A stretch of DNA of 64,000 nt from Symmachiella dynata (GTDB taxonomy: Bacteria; Planctomycetota; Planctomycetia; Planctomycetales; Planctomycetaceae): NCBI RefSeq assembly GCF_007747995.1, contig NZ_CP036276.1:7244001-7308000 (forward strand). The letters run 5' to 3'. Shown piece after piece: positions 9,701 to 18,411 of the stretch. Under the pieces are notes generated by a model. The model was given only the letters and a program-made list of their open reading frames with translations, did no database searches and was not told the origin of the DNA. The first letter of the stretch is position 1; each line of letters begins with the position of its first letter. A program made the position numbers and the translations under genes.

Positions 9701-10592
9701 AAATCAGCGCGATCCCCAAGTCTGGAACCTGCTCACTGACAAAGGTTATCTCCTCGACGTCTCGCGTTCTGGACATCGTTTTCAGGTGCATCGCGTCCAT
9801 TTCCCGAAAAGCCGGTTCGCGTTTTACAAAGTGGAGATTCACAATGGCGATTTACCTCCATTAAAAATCACCGGCGTAACGATTCTCGACCACATTCACG
9901 TACAGGCCCCCCGTGTCGAATCGCCGGCTCGAATCGTTTCAAACGCCACCTCTCCTGAAACGAAGCAAACAACTGTTGTTTTCGATTTCGGATACGATCG
10001 TCTGCCAAGTGTTGGGATAAAACTCGACATCAATTTCGTCGGTAATTACTATCGCACGGTACAGCTTGACGCTACAGACAGTTTGGAGGAACCCGTTCGC
10101 TGGCGGACTGTTCGATCGGGACAACTGTATCGGATTCAGCGTTTGGGCGTGAACGTGGTGGAAGATCATTTGGAATATCAGCAGATCACTGGCCGATATC
10201 TCCGGCTAACCATCAACGATGGCGACGATCGCCCACTGAAAATTGCGGGTTGTACGGCAGAATCTTTGCAACAAACCGTCGTGGTGGAGAATCGGCACTT
10301 GAACGTCGCCGGTCGTGAAATCGCCCTGTATGTCGGCAGCGAAAGCTTGCAGCCTCCTCGTTATGACCTGGCCAAGACGATCGGCTCCACGCGCCAACTG
10401 GCCGCAAGCAAAATCAATTTTCGTCCTGTCGAAAAGAATCCATTCTTTACCGGGCCGATCCAACCCAAGCTTCCCTGGAGTGAGGAACATCAAGGATTGC
10501 TTTGGACGGTCACGATTTGCGGCGTTGTGGTACTCGGGACGCTCACCGCATTTCTACTCAAAAATGCCGCCCGCAACCCGGAGCCGGATTGA
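6759..10592 (+). CDS. DUF2339-DUF3999 fusion membrane protein
   Basis: A 1,277-residue protein. It starts with one membrane segment, a charged linker (residues about 30-105), and then the DUF2339 signature LAGKWLTWIGAVAVILGVGF, followed by roughly twenty more hydrophobic segments up to about residue 825. A stretch around residues 825-850 (APVLIAILVPLAALANSTTA, then YAADS) looks like a complete signal peptide with a cleavage site. After it comes a soluble beta-rich DUF3999-like region (about 850-1240), and the protein ends in a single membrane anchor. The two domains are often encoded by adjacent genes, so the internal signal-like segment probably marks the ancestral start of the second protein. 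The function of both families is unknown, with an envelope role most likely. A 9-bp unit (gtgacctgg) is repeated near 9432-9457, giving LGDLGDL. Confidence 0.85.
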   Translation: MDGVFILFAIGIGAWILLGPIVVFLLFQRVRHMEDRIYRLERSKNSSATEKTHIETTEPAKPSAPIHSADIWLNDVNQPPQPRSRSVPKKTPTAATASPSAISSLADKTETKVSFEELLAGKWLTWIGAVAVILGVGFFFKYTIDTGLIGETGRVVLGVLGGMLCFAGGAFAMLRNYRWLSQSLVGAALGILYFSLFAGYRWYELMPQELAFGGMILSTAAVLSFAGYFKAQPTAVLGLIGGFLTPVMLSTGQDAQWSLFSYIFLLDAGVLGLATFRKWQPTQVLAFVATLFMWLGWIEQHYAPEKMSATLILMTAFFVLFALLGVWHNIIRREQAKAADFFLILATPVAYFSGLYAVTLKEFSALHGVLAIAMAAVYLALGLVALSRHPAGRRVIIAMGGIAASFLTLAIPLQFTGHWVVIAWAAESLLLVELGLRFNEVRLRQAGFGLLIFVQMLLAYYSAGTFLEPNQFQTRFTRIDPIALETMPGSAMQPTINATPDDPSWTSIFNGRSLSFLASILVLAVLGWEYRSRFAATSDQLSTRETNISDPTRAGPSSWLGIWLPACVPLAAWAMLIVESFAFGHARHWRFPNYTGMFLIWTSLIAVSVALMSRWLNTRELRIVTAGLFTILGALLAITFVGTLAGWQSDWRSLETVANGGLWNLFLVNPRGLGFLFAIAAACFVAFLFRRDDSEQPTDTEWERQFYDLPLKTILGLFANITALMMLTAEVYAQGVVRDWGTTSSLLITIVWTCYAIGTLIAGIYFRSSSIRVLSLSLFLLTTSKVFFYDIWHLNTAIRFIAFGGLGVSLFLVSFLYRRYRERIRAWIAPVLIAILVPLAALANSTTAYAADSAENVLETLTHRYPIDTDETTTDAYGEMVLPPGLYGIARRDLGDLGDLRILSVDVDTEAWEEIPYVLSRQTDEIRTVTPKAEMLNLSEVGGTTQFLLALGETREPVNEIDIGIQSTDRNYERSVKIFAANQRDPQVWNLLTDKGYLLDVSRSGHRFQVHRVHFPKSRFAFYKVEIHNGDLPPLKITGVTILDHIHVQAPRVESPARIVSNATSPETKQTTVVFDFGYDRLPSVGIKLDINFVGNYYRTVQLDATDSLEEPVRWRTVRSGQLYRIQRLGVNVVEDHLEYQQITGRYLRLTINDGDDRPLKIAGCTAESLQQTVVVENRHLNVAGREIALYVGSESLQPPRYDLAKTIGSTRQLAASKINFRPVEKNPFFTGPIQPKLPWSEEHQGLLWTVTICGVVVLGTLTAFLLKNAARNPEPD

Positions 10593-10650
10593 CCATTGTC
10601 TGCTTCCCGTTCCTCACCAGCGAACCCAACGTCGCCCGGCCTGCCAGCTG

Positions 10651-10667
10651 ATGCGACAGTGTCGCAT
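10651..10667. repeat. Perfect 8-1-8 inverted repeat (ATGCGACA)
   Basis: ATGCGACA, one base, then TGTCGCAT, located 59 bp after the DUF2339-DUF3999 stop and 136 bp before the SGNH hydrolase start. It has no T-tract, so it may be a protein-binding dyad or part of a dispersed repeat rather than a classic terminator. Confidence 0.5.
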
Positions 10668-10802
10668 TGCGGTGTGGAGTCACCACCAGTAGCATGACTT
10701 TGCCAACGTCAAAGGCCGTGTCGCGAAACCGATGGCCGGTCACTTGTTTTTAGAAACCACAGCTCTGTTCCGAACAGAACATCCATACGCAGAGAGTACG
10801 TC

Positions 10803-11951
10803 ATGCCTGCTCAATCGAGATTGACATTGAAATTCACACTGTGGTTGTTCGCAATCGCGATTCTTAGTGCGGAGCCTTGCCGAGCTGAGGAAGTGGGTGG
10901 TCCGCTGCGTCTCACTTTGCCGGCGGACTGTTATGCGGTTCCCGGTGTCGAATTCAGCATTTACTACGATAATATTGTGCTCACGGAGACACCTGAGGAT
11001 TATGATTTCCAAGTAACGTGTGATATCGGAGAATCCGCAGCAAAGCGTTGGCGGATCACTCCACAAGAAGCTGATGTGGGCGATCATCCGTTGACGGTCT
11101 CCGTTTCTGATGCCGACGGAAAATCCCTCGGCACGGCCAAGACGGTGCTACATGTGACGAAATCTGATGCGGGAGAAAATCGTCCGCTCCGTTTGCTGAT
11201 CGTCGGCGACAGTCTGACGCACGCCACGCATTACCCCAACACAATCGCTGAGCATCTCACAAGCGCGGGAAACCCGCAGTGGACTATGCTGGGAACGCAC
11301 CGGCCTTCCGCAGCCAAGACCGGTGTCGCGCATGAAGGTTACGGCGGCTGGACCTGGCAACGCTTCGCCGCTCACCATGAACCCAACCCCGATGGCACCT
11401 ATCGCAAGCGAAGCAGTCCCTTTGTCTATCTGAACAAATCGGGAAAACCGCAGTTGGACCCGCAACAATATTTCGAGAAGGAATGCGACGGCAAGCCCGC
11501 TGATGTGATTGTGTTCCTACTGGGAATCAACGATTGCTTCCGACTCAATCCCAACGACCCGGAGAGCTTGGACGATGGGATCAATGCCGTCCTTGAGCAG
11601 GCAGAGATCCTCCTAGCCGCATTTCACAAAGCAGCCCCGCAGGCCAAGCTAGGCATCTGCCTCACCCCGCCGCCCAACACGCGGGAGTCCAGTTTTGAGG
11701 CCAACTACAAAGGCAAGTATCCGCGCTGGGGCTGGAAGCGCATCCAACACAGACTGGTCCAACTTGAAATCGCGCAGTTCAAAGGACGGGAGCAGGAACA
11801 GATCTTCATCATCCCAACAGAACTCAACCTCGATCCCGTCGACGGATATCCAACCAACAACGGCGTCCACCCCAACCCAGCGGGCTACGGTCAAATCGGA
11901 GCAGAGATTTTTGCGTGGTTGAAAGCGGAATTGGCGGCAGACGGTCGGTAG
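10803..11951 (+). CDS. SGNH/GDSL-family hydrolase, secreted
   Basis: A 382-residue protein with a signal peptide (residues about 1-28, ending SAEPCRA). Residues about 30-125 form a beta-rich N-terminal domain. The hydrolase domain follows with block I VGDSLTHATHYP (catalytic Ser), the GYGGWTWQRF segment, block III LGINDC (Asn of the oxyanion hole), and the late block V NNGVHPN (catalytic His with a nearby Asp). This supports an esterase or carbohydrate-deacetylase activity in the periplasm or outside the cell. It is a stand-alone gene, and a GCGGCATGCCGC palindrome lies just downstream at 11969-11980. The substrate is unknown. Confidence 0.85.
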   Translation: MPAQSRLTLKFTLWLFAIAILSAEPCRAEEVGGPLRLTLPADCYAVPGVEFSIYYDNIVLTETPEDYDFQVTCDIGESAAKRWRITPQEADVGDHPLTVSVSDADGKSLGTAKTVLHVTKSDAGENRPLRLLIVGDSLTHATHYPNTIAEHLTSAGNPQWTMLGTHRPSAAKTGVAHEGYGGWTWQRFAAHHEPNPDGTYRKRSSPFVYLNKSGKPQLDPQQYFEKECDGKPADVIVFLLGINDCFRLNPNDPESLDDGINAVLEQAEILLAAFHKAAPQAKLGICLTPPPNTRESSFEANYKGKYPRWGWKRIQHRLVQLEIAQFKGREQEQIFIIPTELNLDPVDGYPTNNGVHPNPAGYGQIGAEIFAWLKAELAADGR

Positions 11952-12041
11952 GGACGGGTTTTGATGCTGCGGCATGCCGCCAGAAATTTTCGGAGGCCAC
12001 CCGTGAAGCGACGAGCGTTCGGCTGAGCTATACAAACTTGT

Positions 12042-12665
12042 TCACACTGTATCGCCGTCTAGCCCCCACATACTCTTAAGCCTTTGAACCCTTTGCTCGT
12101 GTCGCTCATGCGGAGGGACACTTGCAAGGATATCGTCATCGGAAACGGGCTGCACCAGACGAGTGAAAGCCCCTGATCGCCATTCCACCCAATCGTCGTG
12201 TACCAGAGGTTCGCACAATTCCAATACGGACGCAGAAGTGTCGGCAACGACCTGTGATGCTGTCTCCCATACCTCAAGACACCCTTGAGGGTCCAGTCCC
12301 TGGACACTGAACAAGACCGCAGCAATATCTGTTTTCAAGGCGGTAAGCAGCTTCAGCCGAGTCTGTCGACTTGCCCCGATTTGTGAGACCGAATACCTAC
12401 CGTAGATTCCGTTCTCAGCCAGTACAGCTTCCGCAACAGGCTGTGATACTCGACAATTTCTAGCATACCACTCGACTGCCGACTTCGGTGAATGAAACGG
12501 AAAGGCCATCTCCATTCTTGAATCTGCGTCGCTACGCACACCTGTAGCATAAGTTTGATGGTACGTTCGGTCAGGGAATCGCAAGGCTACGTATTCACTC
12601 TGGACAAGTTCAATCGGCGGAAATACCGCTTTCTCACCACCCGAAAATACTATGCGTTCCTTCAT
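12042..12665 (-). CDS. Hypothetical protein
   Basis: About 207 residues from the ATG at 12665, which has a GGGAG-like ribosome-binding site about ten bases upstream. The frame is open to a TTG at 12770. No signal peptide, membrane segment or known motif is seen. The protein is rich in Val, Glu and Arg, with an aromatic N-terminal part and a helical C-terminal half. It lies downstream of, and on the same strand as, the ankyrin/DUF6891 gene. I do not recognise the family. The support is an open frame of protein-like composition in a position not covered by another gene. Confidence 0.55.
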   Translation of the reverse strand: MKERIVFSGGEKAVFPPIELVQSEYVALRFPDRTYHQTYATGVRSDADSRMEMAFPFHSPKSAVEWYARNCRVSQPVAEAVLAENGIYGRYSVSQIGASRQTRLKLLTALKTDIAAVLFSVQGLDPQGCLEVWETASQVVADTSASVLELCEPLVHDDWVEWRSGAFTRLVQPVSDDDILASVPPHERHEQRVQRLKSMWGLDGDTV

Positions 12666-12809
12666 TCTTGACCTACTCCCTTTGACGACGTCCTTCACTG
12701 CTGCAAAACGTTCATGCCTATTCACAAACAACTCCCACGGCTGAGTCCTGAAAGAATCTTTCGCGGCCAACCGTGCGGATTATTGAGTTTCTTTGAAGCA
12801 GGAATCCAA

Positions 12810-13640
12810 CTACACGGACCCGAGGAGATAAACTGCTGGCCGCCTTCCGCCAGAACCATCCCAGTTGACGTTAAACCCATTTCTTCGAAATGTGTCAACA
12901 ATCAACTGGCCAACCCGTTCCATGTCTTTCGGTTGTCCTTTGGGAGCACCCCAAAAAGCGAGCTGTAGCTGGCTGGTTTGCTTGGCGCGATCTAGGTCTT
13001 GACGTGTATAAAAACGGCATCCATGCAGACCGGCTTTTTCGCCGCCGCGATCGTGAAATACTTCGGCGCAATCGGAGAAGCCATCTTCTTGAGTGTATCC
13101 TGCGTCCTGAAGTGTAACCAAACCCGCTTCTGAGAGTTGATCAAATATCGAGTCGATGTGACGCTTGGCCTCGTTCCATTGCTTGGCTGTCATTTTAATT
13201 GGCTCGGGTTCAGGCGGCGGTGGCTCGGGCACAGGTTCGCCCGTAACTCGCGAAAGGAGTTCTTGCGCTTCAAGTGTCATTGCGTTGGTAACAATGTGAT
13301 TCCCGTTTCCATCGCGAGTATTTGGATTTGCGCCTGCATCAAGCAGTAGCTGAATTGGTTCAGTCGATGGAGAAAACTCTGCTGCGAGATAGAGCGGCGT
13401 GCGGCCCCCACCTCCTATCGACTCCAATGGGCTACCAGCATCGATAAGAAGTCGCATCACGGCAAGGATTTTGCTTAGATCACCAGTGTTCGTTCCCATT
13501 GCTGCGCAATGCAGGGCCGTGAATCCGTATTCATTCCTGGCGGCTGGCTTGGCCCCCGCTTCGAGGCAAGCGCGTGTCATCTCCAAGTCACCACCCTGAG
13601 CGGCATCGAAGATTTTTTTGCGGTTTATTTTCGATTTCAT
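12810..13640 (-). CDS. Ankyrin-repeat protein with DUF6891-like C-terminal domain
   Basis: A 276-residue protein from the ATG that begins MKSKINRKKIFDAAQ. The frame is open further upstream, but a protein starting directly at the first ankyrin helix is more likely. Residues about 1-125 contain three to four ankyrin repeats (for example EYGFTALHCAAMGT, GRTPLYLAAEF and QLLLDAGANPNTRDGNG). A proline/glutamate linker (EPPPPEPEPI) follows. The C-terminal about 120 residues (FDQLSEAGLVTLQDAGYTQE through FNVNWDGSGGRRPAV) resemble DUF6891. No signal peptide is present, so it should be cytoplasmic. Ankyrin repeats imply protein binding, but the partner is unknown. It sits between two other uncharacterised minus-strand genes. 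Confidence 0.75.
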   Translation of the reverse strand: MKSKINRKKIFDAAQGGDLEMTRACLEAGAKPAARNEYGFTALHCAAMGTNTGDLSKILAVMRLLIDAGSPLESIGGGGRTPLYLAAEFSPSTEPIQLLLDAGANPNTRDGNGNHIVTNAMTLEAQELLSRVTGEPVPEPPPPEPEPIKMTAKQWNEAKRHIDSIFDQLSEAGLVTLQDAGYTQEDGFSDCAEVFHDRGGEKAGLHGCRFYTRQDLDRAKQTSQLQLAFWGAPKGQPKDMERVGQLIVDTFRRNGFNVNWDGSGGRRPAVYLLGSV

Positions 13641-13740
13641 TGTGGATTCAAAAACAGAACGCTTGAAGACCACCGGGCGACAGCCAGTGCAGTTTGAACC
13701 TAGAGCCTCGCACAATCCAACGCTGCAGTACACGCATTGG

Positions 13741-14406
13741 CTATTTGCTGAGGTCTCGTTGAAGGGCGTCTGGAATAGCCGACCCGTTTTCCGACATACC
13801 AATGATAATGTAACGCTGGCTTGCAGTCTCCAGAATCTGTGGCAGAGCGAAACGCATCATGCCCGATATGGGTACGCGCGTTTCCGCTCCATCGGCGGCG
13901 ATTGCCACAAGCTCGTGCTTGGGTTCACGGCTGCCCGGGACTTGATCGATGTAGAGATAAGCTGTTTTTGTAAAATCAATACTGTGGCGAATCGGTTTAG
14001 CCTTGGTGCCGACCTCACGAGTAACGCGCGTGGGTGTGAGAGTGACGTTATGGTTGCTACTGACTATGTCGAATGTATTGAATGCCATCCATGCGGTTAT
14101 CGCGACAAGTGCAACGGAAAAGAAGCGATAAATCCCAGGTTGAAGTGCGAAGACAAACGCACCGATTCCCGTAAGTACAGGAAAGATGATGAAGGGCAGT
14201 TTGGATGACAAATTCTCGGTATAAACAGTCGAGTCCCCTTTGGTGGCAACGTTTACAGGGGGTGTTCCAGAAAACTGCAGGGCGATAATCATGACGAAGG
14301 CGGCAACGACGATGATCCGCGCCAGGTGAACCTGTATCGGGTGAACGGGGATGGGGTTCCCGTAATCGTCAACTGTTGCTGTTGTCGTTTCTTCCACGCC
14401 GGTCAA
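13741..14406 (-). CDS. Hypothetical membrane protein
   Basis: About 221 residues with two or three hydrophobic segments (IIVVAAFVMIIALQF, LPFIIFPVLTGIGAFVFAL and a weaker FFSVALVAITAWMAF) and a soluble C-terminal part. No ATG is available at the start. TTG at 14406 gives the full frame, and GTG at 14397 lies about 11 bases after a GGAG and may be the true start. No family is recognised. It is the first gene of a minus-strand trio with the ankyrin protein and the hypothetical protein downstream. Confidence 0.6.
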   Translation of the reverse strand: MTGVEETTTATVDDYGNPIPVHPIQVHLARIIVVAAFVMIIALQFSGTPPVNVATKGDSTVYTENLSSKLPFIIFPVLTGIGAFVFALQPGIYRFFSVALVAITAWMAFNTFDIVSSNHNVTLTPTRVTREVGTKAKPIRHSIDFTKTAYLYIDQVPGSREPKHELVAIAADGAETRVPISGMMRFALPQILETASQRYIIIGMSENGSAIPDALQRDLSK

Positions 14407-14726
14407 GGCTCCAGCAACTCACTGATGTTAGAGGGAGTTTCAATCCAGTACTGGCAGACGGCAAAGTTGCAGCCTATCGCCCGGGTCGCCCCATTTTAGA
14501 CGGATGTTTCCGCATTGTCACGTTTTTCCTGCGTGATACGACCCCAGTGATGCAAACAGCGAGATGCCATTTCTTGCCACAAATCGGCCACGATCAAACA
14601 GAACGCGGTCGCCCTTCATTCAGTGATTCACACAGCCTGTTTCGCTCGAATCATCGACAATCAACTTGAAAAGGGTGTGGACATGGTTAAGCTAGAATGG
14701 GGCTCTTTTTTTCGTAGGCTGAGGAA
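14407..14726. other. Divergent intergenic region
   Basis: 320 bp between a minus-strand membrane protein gene and the DUF1549/DUF1553 gene, presumably with both promoters. No gene, RNA or clear repeat is seen. Confidence 0.5.
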
Positions 14727-16949
14727 ATGCGCGTTTTGAGTATTCGATTGACGATCCTGGGCATTTTATTAGCGTGTGCCCCTGCTTGCGCGGTTGCGGG
14801 CGAGATTAGCTACCTCAACGACGTGATGGCTGTTTTTTCCAAAGCGGGGTGTAATCAGGGCGTTTGCCATGGCAATAAATTTGGCAAAGGGGGCTTTCGA
14901 CTTTCACTGCGTGGACAAGACCCGCGCTTTGATTATCTGTCTCTGTCGCGCAATCTATCCGGGCGTCGCGTGAACGTGCAGAATCCCGCCGAGAGCCTGT
15001 TGTTGCTCAAACCGACTATGGAGGTCGCCCACGAAGGGGGGCGGCGGTTTGATGTCGATTCGGTTGAGTACAAAATTCTCCTGCAATGGCTCGAAGCCAA
15101 CATGCCATTCGACTCCGATCAAGCAGAGCGCTTGACGGGACTCACGGTCACCCCGCAAGAGAAAATTGTTGTCGGTGATATAGACAAGATTCAACTGACG
15201 GTGCTGGCGCAATTCTCCAACGGCACCTCGCGCGATGTCACACGGCTGGCGGTTTATGAACCGGTCAATCAAAACGTAACCGTAAGCATCGGCGGTCTCG
15301 TGCAGCGCGAAGATTTTGGCGAAACCTGGGTCAATGTTCGCTACTTGGACCAACAATTCGCCGTGCGACTTGCATTCATTTCGCAGCAAAACGGCGACAA
15401 TTGGAAGGCCACGAATCCGCACAACTATGTGGACGAACATGTCTTCGCAAAATTGAAACAATTGCGACTGAACCCTACTCCTCTTTGCAGCGATGAAGTC
15501 TTTCTGCGGCGCTCGTATTTGGACCTGTTGGGTCTGCTGCCGACGCCCGTTGAAGCTCAGCGTTTCATTTCTGATCACCGGCCGGATAAGCGAGCGCGGC
15601 TGATTGAGGAATTATTGGACCGAACCGAATTCGCCGATTTCTGGGCACTCAAATGGTCCGACCTGTTGCGAAACGAAGAGAAGACACTCGACCGCAAAGG
15701 GGTGGAGAATTTCCACGCTTGGATTCGCCGCGCATTTGCACAGAACATGCCGCTGGACCAGTTCGTCCGAGAATTGATTGTCGCCCGGGGATCGACCTAT
15801 GAGAATCCTCCGGCAAATTTTTATCGCGGATTGCGTGATCCGATCACCCGCGCCGAATCGTCCGCCCAATTGTTTCTGGGCATCCGACTGCAATGCGCTA
15901 AATGCCACAATCATCCTTTTGATCGTTGGACGCAAGACGACTACTACGGCTGGGCGAATTTGTTTGCGCAGGTGAATTACAAAACAGTCGACAACACACG
16001 CAAGGACAAGCTCGACAAGAATGAGTTTATCGGTGAGCAGATCGTCTACATGACTTCCAAAGGTCATGTGAAGCATGCGGTCACAGGGCAGCCGGCTGCA
16101 TCAAGGTTTTTAGGAGCCTCGGACCGATCCATCGATGAGCAAGACGACCGACTGCTCCAGCTGTCCGCTTGGATCGTCTCTCCTGAGAATCGACTATTTG
16201 CCCGCGCGCAGGTCAATCGCATTTGGTACCAATTGATCGGTCGCGGGATCGTCGAACCGATCGACGATTTTCGGGTTACCAATCCTCCTTCGAACCCGAA
16301 GTTACTCGACGCTTTAACCGACGACTTCATCGCCAGCGGCTTCGACGTCAAGCACATGATTCGCACGATTATGAATTCGCACGTCTACCAAGCAGCATTG
16401 CCGACTGCGCCCGGCACAGCGATGGAGTTGGAGAACTTCGCGCGACCCGTTGTCCGCAGACTGACTGCCGAGCAAATCCTCGATGCCATTTCGCAGGTGG
16501 CCGGCAAACCGGTTGCATTCAATGGCTTTCCCGTGGGAATGCGAGCGTCGCAATTGCCCGGAGTCCGCGCGATTCGGCCGCGGGACAAACAACTCAGCCT
16601 AGGGGATCAATTCCTCCTGACCTTCGGAAAGCCGCAACGAATGCAAACCTGCGAGTGCGAACGCTCCAACGAAACGACGTTGAGTCAAACACTCCAAATG
16701 GTCAGCGGCCCGTTAATGAATCAATTGTTGGCCGCGGATGAAAACCGAGTGGATGAGCTACTGCAATCCAAACGGTCACACGAAGAGGTCATCAACGACA
16801 TCTTCTGGTCGACGTTGACACGGTCCCCCACAGCAGAGGAAATGGCCACCGTCCTGTCCAATGTTCAACAGGGCGATTTGACTCGCGAGACATTGGAGGA
16901 CTTGTTGTGGGCGCTGCTGAACTCGAATGAATTTCTTTTGCGGCACTAA
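14727..16949 (+). CDS. DUF1549/DUF1553 domain protein, planctomycete type
   Basis: A 740-residue secreted protein with a signal peptide (residues about 1-25). Near residue 40 it has the planctomycete CNQGVCHG motif (a C-x4-CH variant of a heme-type motif), then a Big2-like beta domain (about residues 130-220). DUF1549 follows with FLRRSYLDLLGLLPTP, the CAKCHNHPFDRW CxxCH motif and WTQDDYYG. DUF1553 follows with the RLFARAQVNRIWYQL and RRLTAEQILDAI segments. A GAGGA ribosome-binding site precedes the ATG. The next gene, 16 bp downstream, encodes the usual DUF1501 partner. These pairs are very abundant in planctomycetes and are thought to work in the cell envelope, but no reaction has been established. 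Confidence 0.92.
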   Translation: MRVLSIRLTILGILLACAPACAVAGEISYLNDVMAVFSKAGCNQGVCHGNKFGKGGFRLSLRGQDPRFDYLSLSRNLSGRRVNVQNPAESLLLLKPTMEVAHEGGRRFDVDSVEYKILLQWLEANMPFDSDQAERLTGLTVTPQEKIVVGDIDKIQLTVLAQFSNGTSRDVTRLAVYEPVNQNVTVSIGGLVQREDFGETWVNVRYLDQQFAVRLAFISQQNGDNWKATNPHNYVDEHVFAKLKQLRLNPTPLCSDEVFLRRSYLDLLGLLPTPVEAQRFISDHRPDKRARLIEELLDRTEFADFWALKWSDLLRNEEKTLDRKGVENFHAWIRRAFAQNMPLDQFVRELIVARGSTYENPPANFYRGLRDPITRAESSAQLFLGIRLQCAKCHNHPFDRWTQDDYYGWANLFAQVNYKTVDNTRKDKLDKNEFIGEQIVYMTSKGHVKHAVTGQPAASRFLGASDRSIDEQDDRLLQLSAWIVSPENRLFARAQVNRIWYQLIGRGIVEPIDDFRVTNPPSNPKLLDALTDDFIASGFDVKHMIRTIMNSHVYQAALPTAPGTAMELENFARPVVRRLTAEQILDAISQVAGKPVAFNGFPVGMRASQLPGVRAIRPRDKQLSLGDQFLLTFGKPQRMQTCECERSNETTLSQTLQMVSGPLMNQLLAADENRVDELLQSKRSHEEVINDIFWSTLTRSPTAEEMATVLSNVQQGDLTRETLEDLLWALLNSNEFLLRH

Positions 16950-16965
16950 GTGAAGCACCGAGATC

Positions 16966-18393
16966 ATGAATAGGCCACAGTACAATCAAAGCCAGTTGGA
17001 TTCCGCCGTCCGTCATTTTCAGGATGAGCAGTTTCTACGCCGGGATCTGCTGAAAATCGGCGGCGCTGGATTTTTGGGGCTCACGCTCCCGAAGTTGCTT
17101 TCCGCATCCGAACCGAAACAGCCCAGCGCAAAACCACCAGGTCGCGCTAAATCTGTGATTTTTCTGTTTCAGTTCGGTGGGCCGAGTCATGTTGACATGT
17201 TCGACATGAAGCCCGATGCGCCGGATGGAATTCGTAGCAAATTCGCACCGATTCAGACCTCCGTCCCTGGATTGGTCACCTGCGAACACCTGCCCGAAAC
17301 CGCTAAGGTGATGGACCGCGTCGCACTCGTCCGGTCGGTGCATCACAAAATGAAGAACCACAACTCAGCCGGTTACCACGCTTTAACAGGCGTTGCCCCT
17401 CCGCTCGACGATCAGCGCCTACGGGAATTGCCCGACCTTTATCCGGCCTATGGTTCGATTGTCGATCAAGTCGCCCCGGCCAGTTCGGAATTGCCGACGT
17501 TTGTTTCCTACCCTTACGTGATTGCCGACGGCTCGACCACGCCCGGCCAACGTGCCAGTTTTCTCGGCAAGAAATTCGATCCGCTGCTCATCACCGAAGA
17601 CCCCAACGATCCCCACTTTAAACTCCCCGAACTGAGCCTGCCTGCGAATCTTTCGCAGGACCGACTCTCGAACCGACGTCACATGCAACGTCTGTTGAAT
17701 CGACAGTCCCAACTGTGGGAGTCCTCCACACAAGCCCGCGGCCTGGACGACTACTATGAAAAAGTCCTGACCATGCTGGCCTCATCGCGTGTCCAACAAG
17801 CCTTCGACCTGACACAGGAATCGGAAAAAGTCCGCAACAATTATGGCCGCACCACCTACGGCCAAGGCTGCCTGTTGTCGCGACGATTAGTCGAAGCAGG
17901 TGTGAAGTTCGTCAACGTTTATTTTTCCAAGGGCATTGGAGGACAAAGTACCACCAGCGGAGGCTGGGACACGCATGGCTTTAACAACACGCGGATGTAC
18001 AAGATCCTGCCGGAATTTCATCTCCCGATCACCGAACAAACTTTGCCGACGTTACTTCTCGATCTGGAAACGCGCGGTTTATTAGATGAGACGTTAGTGG
18101 TCTGGATGGGTGAATTTGGACGCTCGCCGAGAATCAACAAAAACATCAGCCGCGATCACTGGCCGTTTTGTTACACCGTCCTGATGGCCGGCGGAGGAAT
18201 TCGCGGCGGGGCAATTCACGGAGCCTCCGACAAACAAGGCGCCTATCCCGATCGCGATCCCGTCACGCTAGGCGACATCGCTGCGACAATGTACGCCTTG
18301 CTGGGCATCGACCCGGAAACACAGATCTACGACCGGCTCGATCGCCCCTTGCCAATTGCTCAGGGCAAACCGATCCAGTCCATCATGGCCTAG
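16966..18393 (+). CDS. DUF1501 domain protein
   Basis: A 475-residue protein. The N-terminus has a Tat-like signal (LRRDLLKIGGAGFLGLTLPK) that begins at about residue 24, after a short leader. The alkaline-phosphatase-like DUF1501 fold is shown by FLFQFGGPSHVDMFDMKP near residue 65, then VRSVHHKMKNHNSAGYHALT, GGWDTHGFN and the late VVWMGEFGRSPRINKN and GRDHWP-like segment (SRDHWPFCYTVLMAGGG). It follows the DUF1549/DUF1553 gene by 16 bp and is surely co-transcribed with it. A sulfatase- or phosphatase-like role is implied by the fold only. It converges on the next gene with an 18-bp gap. Confidence 0.92.
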   Translation: MNRPQYNQSQLDSAVRHFQDEQFLRRDLLKIGGAGFLGLTLPKLLSASEPKQPSAKPPGRAKSVIFLFQFGGPSHVDMFDMKPDAPDGIRSKFAPIQTSVPGLVTCEHLPETAKVMDRVALVRSVHHKMKNHNSAGYHALTGVAPPLDDQRLRELPDLYPAYGSIVDQVAPASSELPTFVSYPYVIADGSTTPGQRASFLGKKFDPLLITEDPNDPHFKLPELSLPANLSQDRLSNRRHMQRLLNRQSQLWESSTQARGLDDYYEKVLTMLASSRVQQAFDLTQESEKVRNNYGRTTYGQGCLLSRRLVEAGVKFVNVYFSKGIGGQSTTSGGWDTHGFNNTRMYKILPEFHLPITEQTLPTLLLDLETRGLLDETLVVWMGEFGRSPRINKNISRDHWPFCYTVLMAGGGIRGGAIHGASDKQGAYPDRDPVTLGDIAATMYALLGIDPETQIYDRLDRPLPIAQGKPIQSIMA

Positions 18394-18411
18394 TGCGGAC
18401 CGACGATTAGG

